Assembly (NCBI GenBank): GCA_905331475.1
Contig: CAJNYU010000034.1
Location: forward strand, 134,154 to 198,153
DNA from: Rotaria socialis
Lineage: Eukaryota; Rotifera; Eurotatoria; Philodinida; Philodinidae
DNA: 64,000 nucleotides
Direction of reading: 5' to 3'
Below are positions 11,409-25,100 of the stretch, one piece after another. A model generated the notes under the pieces. That model searched no databases. It was not told the origin of the DNA and saw only the letters and a list, made by a program, of their open reading frames with translations. Position numbers and translations under genes: made by a program. How positions within the stretch are numbered: the stretch's first letter is position 1; each line of letters begins with the position of its first letter.

Positions 11409-13424
11409 ACAGTATCCTCTGTGTCTCTCTTTATATATATATCTATGTGTGTGTGTGTATCTGTCTGTCTATTTTGTTGTTCATTGATTCTCATATTGTT
11501 TATGAATTGATCTATATACTCTGTCTTCATTTCTACTCAAAAGAAAGAAAACTTGAAACACAACACTCATTTTCTTATGTAGATTAATTTTTTCTATAAC
11601 TAGACACACATTGATCAACTTGGACATTTATTTTTACTCTAGGCAATATTAGAACTATTCAAATAATTTGATTGATTGGATCTATTATAAAAATTTGTTA
11701 TTTTTGTTGACAACAACTACGTAGCATATAATCTTGTATTGAGTGTCATAGAATGACGTTTGAGTTTAGTTCTTTATTCGTTGTAATTCATACTAATGAA
11801 ATTAATCTTGAATGAATTGCTTTTCGAAAAGTATTTATTCAATATATTCTCTATCCATATAAAATATTCAAGTATAATCATATATTAGAAAGTGGTTTAA
11901 AGAGAAAAACGGTAACTGGCAATCACACAGTTACTACAAATAATAATTTTATTTTGAAAATTTCATTGATTTAGAGGTTTTGACCTATGTCAACTTTCTT
12001 GACATTAGTACAACTTTTCTAATGTTGTAAATCAATTGACATAAAGATTAATATGTAACATCCGAGTAAATGCTTTTAATTCGATTACACTAATATGCAT
12101 TCATCATATGAAAAATTTGATCAACATCAATTTGTTCTACGATTGCATAAGTTAGTAAAAATTAAAATGTGTAGTTAAGTGTTTGTAAACTTCAAAAAAA
12201 GTTTCATTCTTAGATTGGTTTTAAGAACGAATTCATATTTTGAAGGTATAATTTAATATATCATTGAGACTGATGATTAACTTGAAGCATGTTAGACATA
12301 TGTGATTATATGCACCGTTGTACTAAAATTAAACGTTGGCATTTGTTTTTGAAACACAAATTTATTAGAAGGATTGATATCGTTTAGCTTTGGATTTGTA
12401 AATTTATTGATTCTAACTTCCATAGTTCTCATTTTGAATAAGAATTATAGAGTATTTCGATATTATCTTATGAAATTTCTTTTCCTTTTAACTTCACATA
12501 ACAAAACGATAATGTAAACGAAAAAAAAGATGCCTTTAAAAAAACCGTTTACATCCTTTACTGTTTTTTATTCCAACTAATTTTTTTACTTGTTTCTTTT
12601 TGTAATATTTTTCTCGTGTAGAAGAAACGAAAAATCCATTATTCTGTTGACACTCGTATCATTAAATTTGTACAGAAAATGAATAATTTCAATTTTCATT
12701 CTATACCAACATTTTAGATGCTAAACAAGTATGAATTCAATAGATTTCATTTTTTATACTAGTATTAAATAAATGTGCTTGGCGATAATTTGATTAATTG
12801 GTATTAATTATTTAAAATTCTGAAATTGATTTTCTTATTTTAATGCTCAGTGGGATTATATTTGATAGATCAACAGACAGAAAAGGCACTAAAATTTATG
12901 CGTATCCGATTAAGTCATAAAAAATAAATTCTCAACTTATGTTGTTTATTCTCTCGCGGATACATGCAGAATCTATTATCCTCAATAAGAATATTTCATC
13001 GTAGACAATTACAAAAAGATTTGAGAAACAATTTTAGAATTAAAAAGAACGCCTACAATCATTTTTCTAATTTCATCATTTGTTGATTTTAATCTCACAG
13101 AAGAAATCATGTTGTTGTGTTCTATGTTGAAAGTGTCACTTCCTTTTCATGATTTCATCGATTTCGGTTACTTGCATAAGATTTTTTTTTCTTTCTTACC
13201 TATGCAGGTGAAACTTCGTGTGCACATTATTCACATGTTTTACGTAGTAAAAAGAAGCAGAAAGCTAATGATGTCAATAATTTTTATGTTAGGATCAACT
13301 ATCTGAACGACATAGACGCAGATTTTGTTTCCTCAAGATTCTAATATACTATTTCTTTCTCAAAAAAAAATCCCACTGGTTTTTTCTCAGATTTGGATCA
13401 TTGTTTATATTAATCTGACAAAGA
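11409..13424. other. Intergenic region
   Basis: The first part holds TA, GT and TCTG microsatellites at about 11430-11480. The rest is AT-rich with no gene I can support. The end (about 13380) has a pyrimidine-rich AG (TTTTTTCTCAG) upstream of the PARP start codon that could be a cis- or trans-splice acceptor. Confidence 0.45.
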
Positions 13425-16213
13425 ATGGCTGAAACTGTAGAAGCAGCATTTATCTGTGAACGTTGTAATACTCAGATAGATCTTCAAGATCGGGTAAAGC
13501 ATTCGGTGAGTAATTACTAATTCGTTTCAAATGTAGATTTCAATCTCTATTTAACATACTGTAGAGAAGATGCTCAAATGCAGGAAAAAAGCTAATTCGA
13601 CGAAAAGAAAAGTAAAATAAAATATTTTCACTCTAGTTGATTTATTATTGTTATTATTATTTCTTCTTAGAGTAATTGTGAATAATGAATTAGACAATGA
13701 AAAGATTCCGTGTGAATTCTGTAATGATCGAATTAGTTTGGATCATTGGAGTTCTCACTCGGTAAGAAAATGATACTTTATATAAGCAATTATTTCTAGT
13801 GAATTATAGGCAACATGTGCTGATTTGCACAGACGCCGAATAGAAAATTTAAGAAAGTATGTTAATCTTTTAGAAAAATATTTCTTATAATTTATATTTA
13901 GTGGTATCGACAACGAGCCCATTGATGTGTTGATTCCTTGTGAATATTGCGATGAACAAGTTCATGCAAATACTATAGAATCACATACAGTACACCAAAA
14001 CAAACGAATCTTTTCTTGACAATATAATTAAATAATTCTATCCTATTTCAGAAACGATGTGCTGATAAATATCGACGTCGTCGGGAAGAAGCACACAAGT
14101 AACATATATCAATGATTAGATTAATTAAATTTCATTTTTTACATGGTCGTAGTGATAATATAGACTTAATTCCATGTGAATACTGTCATGTTCCAATTAG
14201 TACTTTGGAATTAGAGTGGCATACGGTAAAATAATGAATACATTTTGTTTTTGTTCTGTCTAGCTGAAATAGATCGAAAATTTATCAGAGAACAAAACAA
14301 ATGTTTCACCTAACTATTCTTCTTTCAATATTATGATTGATTGCTGATTTTTCATTATGTAATTGTTCAAAATTAGGGAGACGAAACATAAAGATACGGT
14401 AGTTATGAAATCTAGCAGGAAAATAGTATTATTTTGAATAAACGATTTAAGAATAATATCAGTTTAAATCAGAGAATCTTATCTAGTGCTTTTTTATACG
14501 TCAATGCACAGAAAAACTATAGGATGTTCGATTGAGATAAACTGATCAGATCTTGTTATTCTGTAAGAATAAAGATCGATGTCCAAAGGTATAAACTTTT
14601 TATAGATCATCTTCAAATTTGTTTTGTCATCTATTATGCTAATGACTAAAAACATATTGATTTTTATGTTCTATAGGCGGAATGTATTGAAGCTGAACAG
14701 CGAAGAATGAATGATTTAACCATGTAAGGATATAATTCATATTCTAAATCATTTGTCTTTGCTTATTAATTTCACTTTCTATTTGAAGGTATCCAGAGAT
14801 TGATCCTTCTAATCAGCGTATTCCATGCCAGTTTTGTGATCAATGTTTTCCTGTAGAACACATCGAAACACATCAAGTCTGTATTTTTTAATCTTTTAGC
14901 GTGCCGATGTCTAACTATGATATTATTTATGTCTTCTGTAAAGAAACGATGTCGATATGAACAGAGATCATCTAATTTTGAACAGGTAAGAATATTAAAA
15001 TCATTTGTTTAATTTATGAAAAAAAAAGATTTAAGTTTAATTCTCTGGATTATCTCTCTCTTTCTCTCTTTTTAAATGTATATATATATATATATATATA
15101 TAGAATATTCTGCACGATCAAGCATTTGGAGACATGTTTTCTTTGCCACAACATTGGGACCCTTCATCACTGAATAATCTAAGTCGTCATCTTCTTGAGC
15201 CTGAAACAGAAGAATACAAATTTATCGCAAACAAATTCCACAGCACCTTACCATCGAATCGTATTGTTCAAATTGAACGAATTCAAAATCGTCGTATGTA
15301 CAAATAATCTTCTTATTCAAAACCTTTTTTCGATTATTTTAATATTCTGCTCTGCCTCAGGAACAGTTCTAATTTTCAAATATTCAAACTAAAAAAAAAA
15401 GATAGCTTACATGATACCCAGTATTTTCACTGAAATTCTTCTTTAAATAATAATTTCTTAAATACTCTCGAACAAATTCTGAAGATTCTCTCATAGATAA
15501 AAATCATTTTCATTATGAAAATATTATTACAAATTAACTAATCAGATGATGTATAAAAGAACTAGTTTTAAAATTGATGTGTCTGCATATTTAAGCTAAC
15601 TGTGCCGTTAATGATTTCCTTTCTATTTGTATGGATTACATAGGTTGGTACCGCCAATATGATGCTCATAGAGAAGATTTTATCGAAAGATATGGTAACA
15701 GCACAGAACAATGGTTATTTCATGGTGAGTTATACAGTTCACTACTGATGTTATTGTCAGCTGTGAATTGACTAGGATGTCGTCAATCAGAATCGGCTGA
15801 AGCAATTATTCATGATTGTTTTAATCGTAGTCATGCTGTAAATTGTGGTAATTAACTTGCATATTTATAAAAACTTTATTTTCTTTTTGTTTCATTTGCA
15901 AAGCGGTTGGCCAAGGCATCTACTTTGCTACACAGGCTCTAATAAGTCACGGCTATACTCAACCTGATGCACATAAACTCAGACACATGTTCATGGGTGA
16001 GAAAATGAATGCATAACTAATACTTAGACATTTAGCGTGATTATATTGTTTTGTTTTATTTTTGTAGCTCGTGTATTAGTAGGGAAAACAACTACAGGAA
16101 ATCCATCGACACGTATTTGTCCTCGTGGTTATGATACAACAGGTGGAAATAATGTTTTTGTGACTTATCATGATGCTCAAGCTTATGGAGAATATTTGAT
16201 AGTCTACAAATGA
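13425..16213 (+). CDS. PARP-family ADP-ribosyltransferase with five C2HC zinc fingers
   Basis: The N-terminal half contains five fingers of the form C-x2-C-x11-H-x3-C: CERC...HSRRC, CEFC...HSATC, CEYC...HTKRC, CEYC...HTAEC and CQFC...HQKRC. They resemble XAF1/TRAFD1-type fingers. The C-terminal half is a PARP catalytic domain. It includes RWYRQYDAHREDF, the NAD-binding His in WLFHGCR, the Tyr in GQGIYFA, and a C-terminal AYGEYLIVYK whose Glu aligns with the catalytic Glu of PARP1 and tankyrase. An H-Y-E triad would permit chain formation, but that is inference. The gene has about 15 exons. Each finger is interrupted by a phase-0 intron one residue after its His, and the introns between fingers are phase 2. 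All exons join in frame and the stop is TGA at 16211. The specific subfamily is unclear. Confidence 0.85.
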
Positions 16214-17141
16214 ATAGAAGTTTGATATTTTTATTTCCTATTCTTGTTCGATAACTTTATTATTTTAATGTGTATTTGATAACACAATGTTATTATCATG
16301 GATTGTTTTTACTTTTACAGTCAAGTATTAACTTTATTCTATTCTATAAAAAATTATTGAATAGATATTTTTCACTAGGAACTTTTGTAAATATTAACAA
16401 TAAATTGACGCTCTCATTGTCTCTAGAGCGAATTAAATTCTTCATATTGATTGACAGGTATTAGTTGCAGTCTAAATTAACTAGCAATACATTTACATTC
16501 AACTGGGAAAACAGTAAGGAAACTGTTCGAGTAATCATTTCTATTGAAGCAGCGTTAAACATCAACATTATAACATATTTTCATTTAACTTGAATATACC
16601 TTTGATTTTTTTGTGATTACATTCTATTTTGGTTTAATATTGCAATATTATGATTTCCTTCCTTCCGATTAAGTTACTTGTGTTTCGTCAACATGCATTG
16701 TTATGTCAACTAGAAAGTTGTAGAGAAACACATTCTGTGTCAGTGTCAGTAATCTAAATAAAGACGAAGAATAGCCATCATGCTTGCGAACGTATCTGAT
16801 AGATGACACTAGTATTCAGTTACATTTTTACATATAATCAAAATTTGGCATAGAACTCCATAGAAATATCTTTATTAAAATATTTTAAACAAATATTTTT
16901 CATTAAAATTTGAAAATAAGATATTTTATTGAAAGAATAAACACAAAAAGCAATAAAATACTTGACAAATAAACAAATAAACAAAATTGCTGAACATTAG
17001 TCAGCGTACACTTTTCTTCAGTTACGGGAACATTTACAATTCTTTTCTTTTCTTCGGTTAACTGTCAAGATCGACAGCTAGTCCTTTGGGAAGATTATGA
17101 CCTTGCAATAGTTCGTATTTATATTAGAATTACAATTAAAT
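16214..17141. other. Intergenic region between PARP and tetraspanin genes
   Basis: AT-rich, with no gene recognised. A pyrimidine-rich AG (ACTTTTCTTCAG) near 17020 may be a splice acceptor for the tetraspanin 5' UTR. Confidence 0.4.
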
Positions 17142-18539
17142 ATGGTTGCTACATATGGACAACGACAACGAGTATTTGTTGAAATTTTCATATTTTTATA
17201 TTTGAAAAAACATTTTTATATTTTCATAGAGTAAACTTCGTTTTCTCATGGGTATTAACGGTCTATTATTAGCTCTTGCTATCTTTATTATTATTTCTAT
17301 GTCCATCTATTGGGGTTTCTTTGAAGAATGGACTATTTGGACAGATTTTACCATGCCTTGGGTAAGTTTATTTTTAACATTACAATCGACACATAAATAC
17401 ATATATAATTAATTGCATGTTAGGTTGAATTCAATTTTTTCATCTATTATTGGGATCGTTTAACTATTACTCGTGTTTATCTATCATTGATTTATATATA
17501 TGGTTTTGTTCTTTTGGCTAGTATGTTTATTTATTACTTATGTAGTTGATTATGAAAACTATTCGTTTATTTATTTTTCTTTTAGTTATTGCATTACAAA
17601 TTCATGCTTATCGTCGACGAAATATTTTTCTTATGGAATATGTTCCTTATTCCTTATTTTGTTTAGCCATAGTAACAATTATTGGTGGTTTATGTTGGTT
17701 TGCTGTAACAATGATAAATATGAATGCTGGATTTTTAACTAAAGAAACATTTCTACTCGAAAGACTACGTTTTCGAGGTAACGCTTTTAAAGAATTGAAT
17801 TATCGTGAGCAATCATTTAATTTGGTTACATCTGGTCGTGTACCTCCACGTGTTTTTATATTAACTGCTTTTGTTAATCAGTAAGACTGTTTGATAAGCA
17901 TTTTTTTTTTATGTCATTAAAGAAACTTTTTCTTTTCAGACGTCAAAGAGATTTTCAATGTTGTGGTTGGAATTCTTATCTTGATTATGCTCCTGCACAT
18001 CAAACGGATTTACCGGATACATGCTGTCGTAAAGTTTGTACATTCATTATAATATTGTTTTTTTACTATTTATTTAATTAATTTTCTTTTAAAATTGTTT
18101 ATAGAATCAAGCAGTCTATAAGTGTGGTAAAGATATGTTAACTAATCCTAATACAAATATTATTAATACACGTGGTTGTGGTCCATTAATGAAATATTGG
18201 TATCGACGTGGCTTTTGGGAAAATGTTTTTATGGGTTTATTTGGAATATTTATTGGTGTTTATATGATTTTTGTATTTCAACGTAACCACGATGAATTTA
18301 TTCAATTACATGATGAAACTGATGATAAAAAACGAATTTTAAATTCACAATCCATGGCATCATTTCGTTCAATGAGTAGTAATCTAATAAAGCATCCCAT
18401 AAAAAGTGGCTTAATACGTTATCCATATGTTGGTATGCGTGGTTCACCATCAAATGGTACAACGAATGGTTATGATTCAGATAATAATAGTTCAAGTGTT
18501 CTCTATCAATCACGTGCAACATACAATCCAAAACCATAA
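17142..18539 (+). CDS. Tetraspanin
   Basis: The first small exon encodes MVATYGQRQR. It joins by a 73-bp intron to SKLRFLMGINGLLLALAIFI, the first membrane span. The second span includes YLSLIYIYGFVLLA and continues across a phase-1 intron (17521-17585) into IIALQIHAYRRR. The third is YSLFCLAIVTIIGGLCWFAV. The large extracellular loop holds the CCG signature in DFQCCGWNSY, a CC pair in LPDTCCR, and the cysteines CG and RGCG. The fourth span is VFMGLFGIFIGVYMIFVF, followed by a cytoplasmic tail of about 90 residues rich in Ser and Asn. Tetraspanins organise membrane microdomains with partner proteins. A caspase gene begins 206 bp downstream on the same strand. Confidence 0.85.
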
Positions 18540-18724
18540 TATAGATTAAAAAAATGTTCTTTTTTGTATATACATTTTATGTAGTCGCTCTGATCAGATA
18601 TTTCATATCCATTGTTTCTTTTTTTCCTGTGTTTATAAACATCTAGTGTAGTCTTTTTTTCGTCAGATATTTTATCTCGATGCATTGTTTTTAATATTAA
18701 TAATTAATAGCATTCCATTGATTT

Positions 18725-18745
18725 GTGTTTTTTTTTCTAGATGAA
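18725..18745 (+). promoter_or_regulatory. Candidate splice acceptor just upstream of caspase start
   Basis: A run of T ends in CTAG at 18740, five bases before the ATG at 18746. No upstream exon is evident in the 206-bp gap after the tetraspanin stop. This fits a trans-splice acceptor, but an undetected 5' exon is also possible. Confidence 0.35.
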
Positions 18746-20652
18746 ATGTTAACTCAACATGAATATGATAATATTTCATCTCAAAAAAGTTGTTACAGTA
18801 GTGACACTAATGCAACAGTATCAGCTATACAAAGATATTTAACAACAGCAGCCCCGTCTAGTATTTCTTCATCACGTATACAAAATTCACCGCCTGAAAT
18901 ACAAGTTCAATCATCTACAAAAGAATTTCTCGCAAAACATTTTCATGATGTAAGATTTTAAGATAATTTTCCAATTTTCAAAATTTTCTATTCAAAAACA
19001 AAATCCATAGGCATATCCAATGTTTAAGAAACCGCGTGGACAATGTTTAATTATAAATGTATATAACATTAATGGAGCTATTCGTCGTTGGTCCGATTTA
19101 GATGTGAAATTATTAAGTGATCTTTTTCGTCAATTATACTTTAATGTAATTGTTTATTCTGATTTTAATGGCGATGATCTTGGAGCAGAGGTAAAATTAA
19201 TTGTGTGTTCATGTTAGTTTTTATTATTATCTTATAGAATTTTATGAAAATTCTTAAACAATTTTCTCAATCAAAAGAACATGTCAATGCACAGTGTTGT
19301 ATTATTTGCTTGATGAGTCATGGAGAGGAAGGTTCATTAACAGTACAAGATGGAAAAAAAGTTTGTTATTGACAAAAACTTTATAGATGCAAGAGATTCA
19401 GTATTATTATTATTTTTTTCTTCAACAGATTTATCATGATCATGTATTTGATCTATTCAGTAATGTAAATTGTCCTAATTTAGCTGGCAAACCAAAACTC
19501 TTTTTTATTCAATGTTGCCGTGATGGTATGTATATATAGATAGATGTTTTAATAAAAATAAAACCAACAACAAAAAGATCTATGTTGCTGCTTTTTCTTT
19601 CTTCTTAAAGATCCTGGAGTAGGTCCAGTTGATGATGCTGGTTGTCATGTTCAGATACCATTAAATGCATCACTTGATGATCTTGTTTTTGATGATGAAT
19701 GTGATAGTATGCAACGACATCATTTACCAACGATGACAGATATGCTTATTGCATTTCCTTCACAAAAAGGTAAAGTTTCTTATTCCATTTTATTGATTTG
19801 AACTAAACAATTTGAGTATAGGCTTTACGGCTTTTCGAAAACCACATGTTGGTAGTTGGTATATGAATGCTCTTGTTGATATATTGGCACGGCACGCTAA
19901 AGATACAGATCTTTGTTCAATGCTCAATATGGTTAACGGGTGTGTATCACGCGAAGTAACAAATAAAGGAAAGAAACAAACTGCAGAATATAAATCATCA
20001 TTTACAAAAAAAGCGTTTTACTTTTTTCCTGGTATGTGCTTTTGTTTCCATATTTTTCTTCGTATTTGATTGTTTATTTGTTTCATTAAGGTTTAACGGG
20101 GAATCCAATGGCACCAATAGATTATTGTATGTTATTGTTATTTCTAATCTTCTTGGTTTTACTGTATTCCGTTGTTTAGCCATTCATAATCGAAATGATG
20201 TAAATAGAATTGGATCAATATCGAGAATGAATAATATTGATCATCAGCATGATAGTTCATCAATGAATTTTGATATAATAAGAACTTTTTTCATTGAAAA
20301 TCTTCTTGACAAATGGAAAAATCTTGCGCGAGAACTTGATGTTAATGAGAATGATATTGATATTATTTGTCGAGAAAATGTTTCACCAAGAGAAAAATTT
20401 TCTTTGGTAAGCTAAACATTTTTCTTCTGGAAAGAAAATTCTTTATTGTTGTCTTCAGATCTTGGATATTGTTGCTAAAACGCGCGATAATAATCTACGT
20501 CAAATATTAATTGATATGCTCAAAAGTCTTCAACAATGCCGACGAATGTCATATTATTGTAAAAGAAAAAAAATCTTGCTGCTTTTATTTTTATTTTCAT
20601 TCTAGATCAACTTCAACAGATGATTGCACCATATTATCCAGATTTACAATAA
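18746..20652 (+). CDS. Caspase-like peptidase with a C-terminal death domain
   Basis: The protein starts with a Ser/Thr-rich segment of about 65 residues and no N-terminal adaptor domain. The caspase p20-like region follows: [18 protein letters not shown], then [16 protein letters not shown], then the catalytic His in CLMSHGEEG, and the active-site block FFIQCCRD. The usual pentapeptide QACxG is changed to QCCRD, which keeps the catalytic Cys and loses the Gly. The p10-like region contains [31 protein letters not shown] and [10 protein letters not shown]. After a linker, a segment of about 75 residues has a death-domain pattern: [20 protein letters not shown], then [13 protein letters not shown], then [15 protein letters not shown]. 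All introns keep the frame. Caspases normally carry such domains at the N-terminus, so this order is unusual. Activity cannot be judged from sequence alone. Confidence 0.82.
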
Positions 20653-21614
20653 AGGTGTTCATCCGTCCATAATTGGGTACTTCTACACATTACACACACG
20701 CCACTTATCGATAACACAGAATAGACAAAGAAAAAATATTCGATTGATCTATCTCTTCTCTAGTGAAAGTGAGTTTGATTAGAGGACACAAGATGATAAT
20801 GTTCGAATCAGAACAATAGCCATTATCTAAAGTTAAAGTAGCTTAGCTTCTCAACAAATTGGCTTACATGAGATTTAAAAACAAATGTTTATAGCTATCA
20901 TTCACAAAATTTTGCCCATCCCCACACATTAAGACGTACTCAAACATTGAGAAGATGTTGATGTATGCTAAAATGAAAAAGAAAAGACAAATTGGGCAGC
21001 ACGTAACTCTTCTGCAAACTCATTTAACGGAGTCTATGTGGCGCCGTTCTCCTATTTGAAAACATACTTCGTTCTATTTGGAAAGTTTATTCTCTCTTGT
21101 AATTTTGTTTTTGTTAAATAAATATTTATCTTCTCATACTAACACATATTTGTTGTACTATCATCTGGCGTCCCCTAATCAAACTCCCTTTTAATAGAGA
21201 AGAGATAAACCAATTGAATATTTCCTCTGTCTATTCTATGCCATCGATAAGTTGGGTATGTGTAATGTGTTGAAGTATCCACAATTGTTAATAGTGTACA
21301 TGATTATGAATGTCTGTTTTTAATAGTTTATTCCGTCTTTTTTCTTTTTTTTTATCTATTGTCATACGATTATATAACTGTTGTCTTTTATCGAGATAGT
21401 CCGTATAATAAGCAAAAAAAAAGAGAATAAGAAAAGAACGAAAAAAAAATGACTCGTTCAATAAATCATATTTCCTCTTCTAGCCCATTGAAAGTACTAT
21501 ATGGGTCTAAATGAGGCTAGGCCACATATACAATAGATTACTTATTCTTTTGTTATAATAGATCCTTCTTTTTTTCAGATATTGCTTTATCAATAAAATA
21601 AGAGAACGGAAAAA
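20653..21614. other. Caspase 3' flank and CRNKL1 5' flank
   Basis: Contains a polyadenylation signal AATAAA at 21117-21122 and a pyrimidine-rich AG (CTTTTTTTCAG) near 21580. The AG lies about 35 bases before the CRNKL1 start and could be a splice acceptor. No gene is seen. Confidence 0.5.
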
Positions 21615-24600
21615 ATGGAAGACGAAAGACCAGCCAAAGGACCGAAAATCGTACCGGTATGTGAAATTTCATTTTAGTTAACTAATTATATTAATTCTCG
21701 TACTATTTTATTGCTTTGTTTAGGTAAAAAATAAAATGCCGGCACCGTAAGTTAATTTTATTGTTGTGTTTTTTTTGAGAAAAAGAATCAATTTTTTGCT
21801 GTGCAATAGGATTCAAATAACAGCTGAACAATTATTACGTGAAGCAAAAGAAAAACAACTTGAATATGTTGCACCACCACCAAGACAAAAGATCAGTGAT
21901 CCAGAAGAATTAGCTGAATATCGAATGAAAAAACGAAAAGAACTTGAAGATGCAATAAGAAAAAATCGTCAGAAAATGGTCAATTGGGTTAAATATGCAC
22001 ATTGGGAAGAATCACAACAAGAAATTCAACGTAACAAATAATTTATTTTTATACTTTTAGAGAAAAACAACGAGCTATTTTTCTTATTTTAGGTGCACGA
22101 AGCATTTGGGAACGTGCACTTGATGTTGATTATCGTAATATAGCCATCTGGCTAAAATATGCAGAAATGGAAATGCGTAAGTGATTAGTTTTTCTTTTTT
22201 TTTTACTAACTAAATTTACTTTCTTTATTTTCCTTAAATAAAATAATTCTTTTAGGTTATAAACAAATCAATCATGCACGTAATATTTGGGATCGAGCCA
22301 TTGCTATATTACCACGAGCTAATCAACTATGGTATAAATATACATATATGGAAGAAATGCTTTCAAATATAGCTGGTTGTCGACAAATATTTGAACGTTG
22401 GATGGAATGGCAACCTGACGAACAAGCATGGAATACATATATTAAATTTGAATTACGTTATAATGAACTGGAACGAGCTCGAATGATATATGAACGTTTC
22501 GTTATAACACATCCTGAACCTCGAAATTGGATACGTTATGCTAAATTTGAAGAACAAAATAGTTATATAAAATCAGCAAGGCGAATTTATGAACGTGCTA
22601 TTGAATTTTTCGGTGAAGAACATTTGAATGAACGTCTATTATTAGACTTTGCTAAATTTGAAGAACATCAAAAAGAACATGAACGTTGTCGAATGGTATA
22701 TAAATATGCTCTTGAACATTTACCTAAAAGTTCATGTGACGATATATTTAAAGCATATACAATACATGAAAAAAAATATGGTGATCGTACTGGAATTGAA
22801 GATGTTATTACAAGTAAAAGAAAGTTTCAATATGAAGAAGTAAAAAAGAAAATTTCCTTGTGTATGAACAATTGTATTTTTTATTTTATCTTGATTAGGA
22901 ATTGAAAGAAAATTCAATGGACTATGATACATGGTTTGATTATTTACGTTTACTTGAAAGTGAAGGAGATTTTGCTGTAATTCGAGAAGCTTATGAAAAA
23001 GCTATTGCTCAACTACCACCTATTCAAGTATGATTTTGTTTTGTTTTTGAATGATTCTCGAACTGAACAAAATAAAGATCTAAAAAAACCAGGATTCAAT
23101 TTTTGTTGTAGTAGATATCAATGAAACTGAGTTTCTTCTCTTTGGAACAAGCAACCACCTATAAATTATGTTAGCTAGATTTGCTATTATTGTATTTTTA
23201 TGTGACGATGAATTAGGATTGTTCGTGTTTGACTCGAAAGTCTTATATATAAATCAAGAATATAGATAATAATAAGAATTACAACAACATTGTCTCTATT
23301 TCATAGAATCGGTTATTGCCATCTAGTTATTTTATGTCGGTATTCTCTTCAATTCTAATTCGTATATTAAAAAAATGTTTTCAAAACAATTCCGTATTAA
23401 TCTCTCGTTTGAACATGAAAAGAAAAAGATTTCGTTTCTCATTCTATCCTTTCTTAATAATAAGAATTTCTGCCATTGTGAAAAGGTAAAGAGAGATAAT
23501 CGACTAAGTTTTTTTTAAAATTTTCATCTATTTTAGTTATTTACTTTTTATTTCTCATTCTATTAATTGTTCTTTTCATTGATTAGGAAAAACGTTATTG
23601 GCGTCGTTATATATATATATGGATAAATTATGCTTTATTTGAAGAGCTTGAAGCTGAAGATATTGAACGTACACGGGAAGTTTATAAAGCTTGTATAAAT
23701 TTAATTCCACATAAAAAATTTACATTTGCAAAAATTTGGCTATATTATGCACATTTTGAGATTCGACAAAAAGAACTAGGATCTGTTCGAAAAATTCTTG
23801 TAAGTATTTAAAAAATATAAATTGTCTTCATTTTGTCTAATTAATATATATTTGTTTTTATTAAATTACGTCTAGGGTGCAGCGATTGGCATGTGTCCGA
23901 AAGATAAACTTTTTCGTGGTTATATTGATTTAGAAATTCAATTGAGAGAATTTGACAATTGTCGAAGATTATATGAAAAATTTCTTGAATTCGGCCCTGA
24001 TAATTGTACAACATGGATAAAGGTAAGAAAGAACGAAGATTTTCTTTTCGCTCATGCAAGTAATTTATTTTTATTTTATAAATAGTTTGCTGAATTAGAA
24101 AGTATTCTCGGTGATATTGATCGTGCACGTGCTATTTATGAACTAGCCATTGAACAACCAAGACTTGATATGCCAGAATTATTGTGGAAAGCTTTTATTG
24201 ATTTTGAAATTGAACAACAAGAATATGATCGTGCAAGAAGATTATATGGTAAATTGCTCAAAAAAACTCAACATGTCAAAGTAAGAGAAAAACTTTTTCT
24301 TAATAAAAACATGAAATATAACATTATTTATTGATCTTTTATTTTTGTTAAATAAAAGGTTTGGCTCAGTTTAGCCCAATTTGAAGCATCGATTGATGAA
24401 TCGGATTCTATTGATCGTGCGCGAGATGTATTTGAACAAGCATTTAAAACACTTCGAACAGCAAATGATAAAGAGGAACGGTTAATGCTTGTTGAACATT
24501 GGCTGGATTTTGAAGTAAGAAAAAAACAATCAATATTTATATACATATATATATATAAACTAATACTGTTTTCCTCATTTGTAGAAAGAGCGAGGTACAA

Positions 24601-24984
24601 ATGAAAGTGTAGCTCGTGTTGAGAAAAATCTACCAAAACGAATTAAACAACGTCGAAAAATTCTTGGCGAAGATGGAGTAAGTTTATTTATATTAGTTTA
24701 TTCTTCCAAATTAACATATTTTCTTATTTTAGATTGAATCAGGTCAATGGGAAGAGTACATGCAGCTTGTTTTTCCTGATGATGAAGCTGTTCAACCTCA
24801 TTTGAAATTATTAGCCATGGCTAAACGATGGAAAAAAGTACAAGACAACGTTACAGTACCAATGAGTGAAACTGTACATCATAATACTGTAACGACAACA
24901 ACGACAACAATGGAATCATCAAATGAAGATATTCCTCTACCAGAATCACGTATTGATGATGAAGAAATGAACGATGAATCTTAA
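21615..24984 (+). CDS. CRNKL1: Crooked neck-like splicing factor (CRNKL1/Clf1), HAT-repeat protein
   Basis: The N-terminus encodes [14 protein letters not shown], then VKNKMPAP, then [20 protein letters not shown], the conserved start of crooked-neck proteins. A long series of HAT repeats follows. Typical units are [71 protein letters not shown] and [20 protein letters not shown]. The C-terminal tail is acidic and Thr/Glu-rich. The protein is a core subunit of the Prp19-associated complex in the nuclear spliceosome and helps tri-snRNP joining. There are about eleven exons, and one intron (about 23030-23586) is longer than the rest. The length of about 700 residues fits the family. UNC80 begins 137 bp downstream on the same strand. 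Confidence 0.93.
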
Positions 24985-25100
24985 TATGTGTTGTTGTTGT
25001 CATGTGTTTTCTGTTGTTGTACTTAATACATTCGTGATCTATTTGTTTTCATATTATATGAAATAAGTCCTGTGACGGCAGCAAATTTCTCATGATCTTG

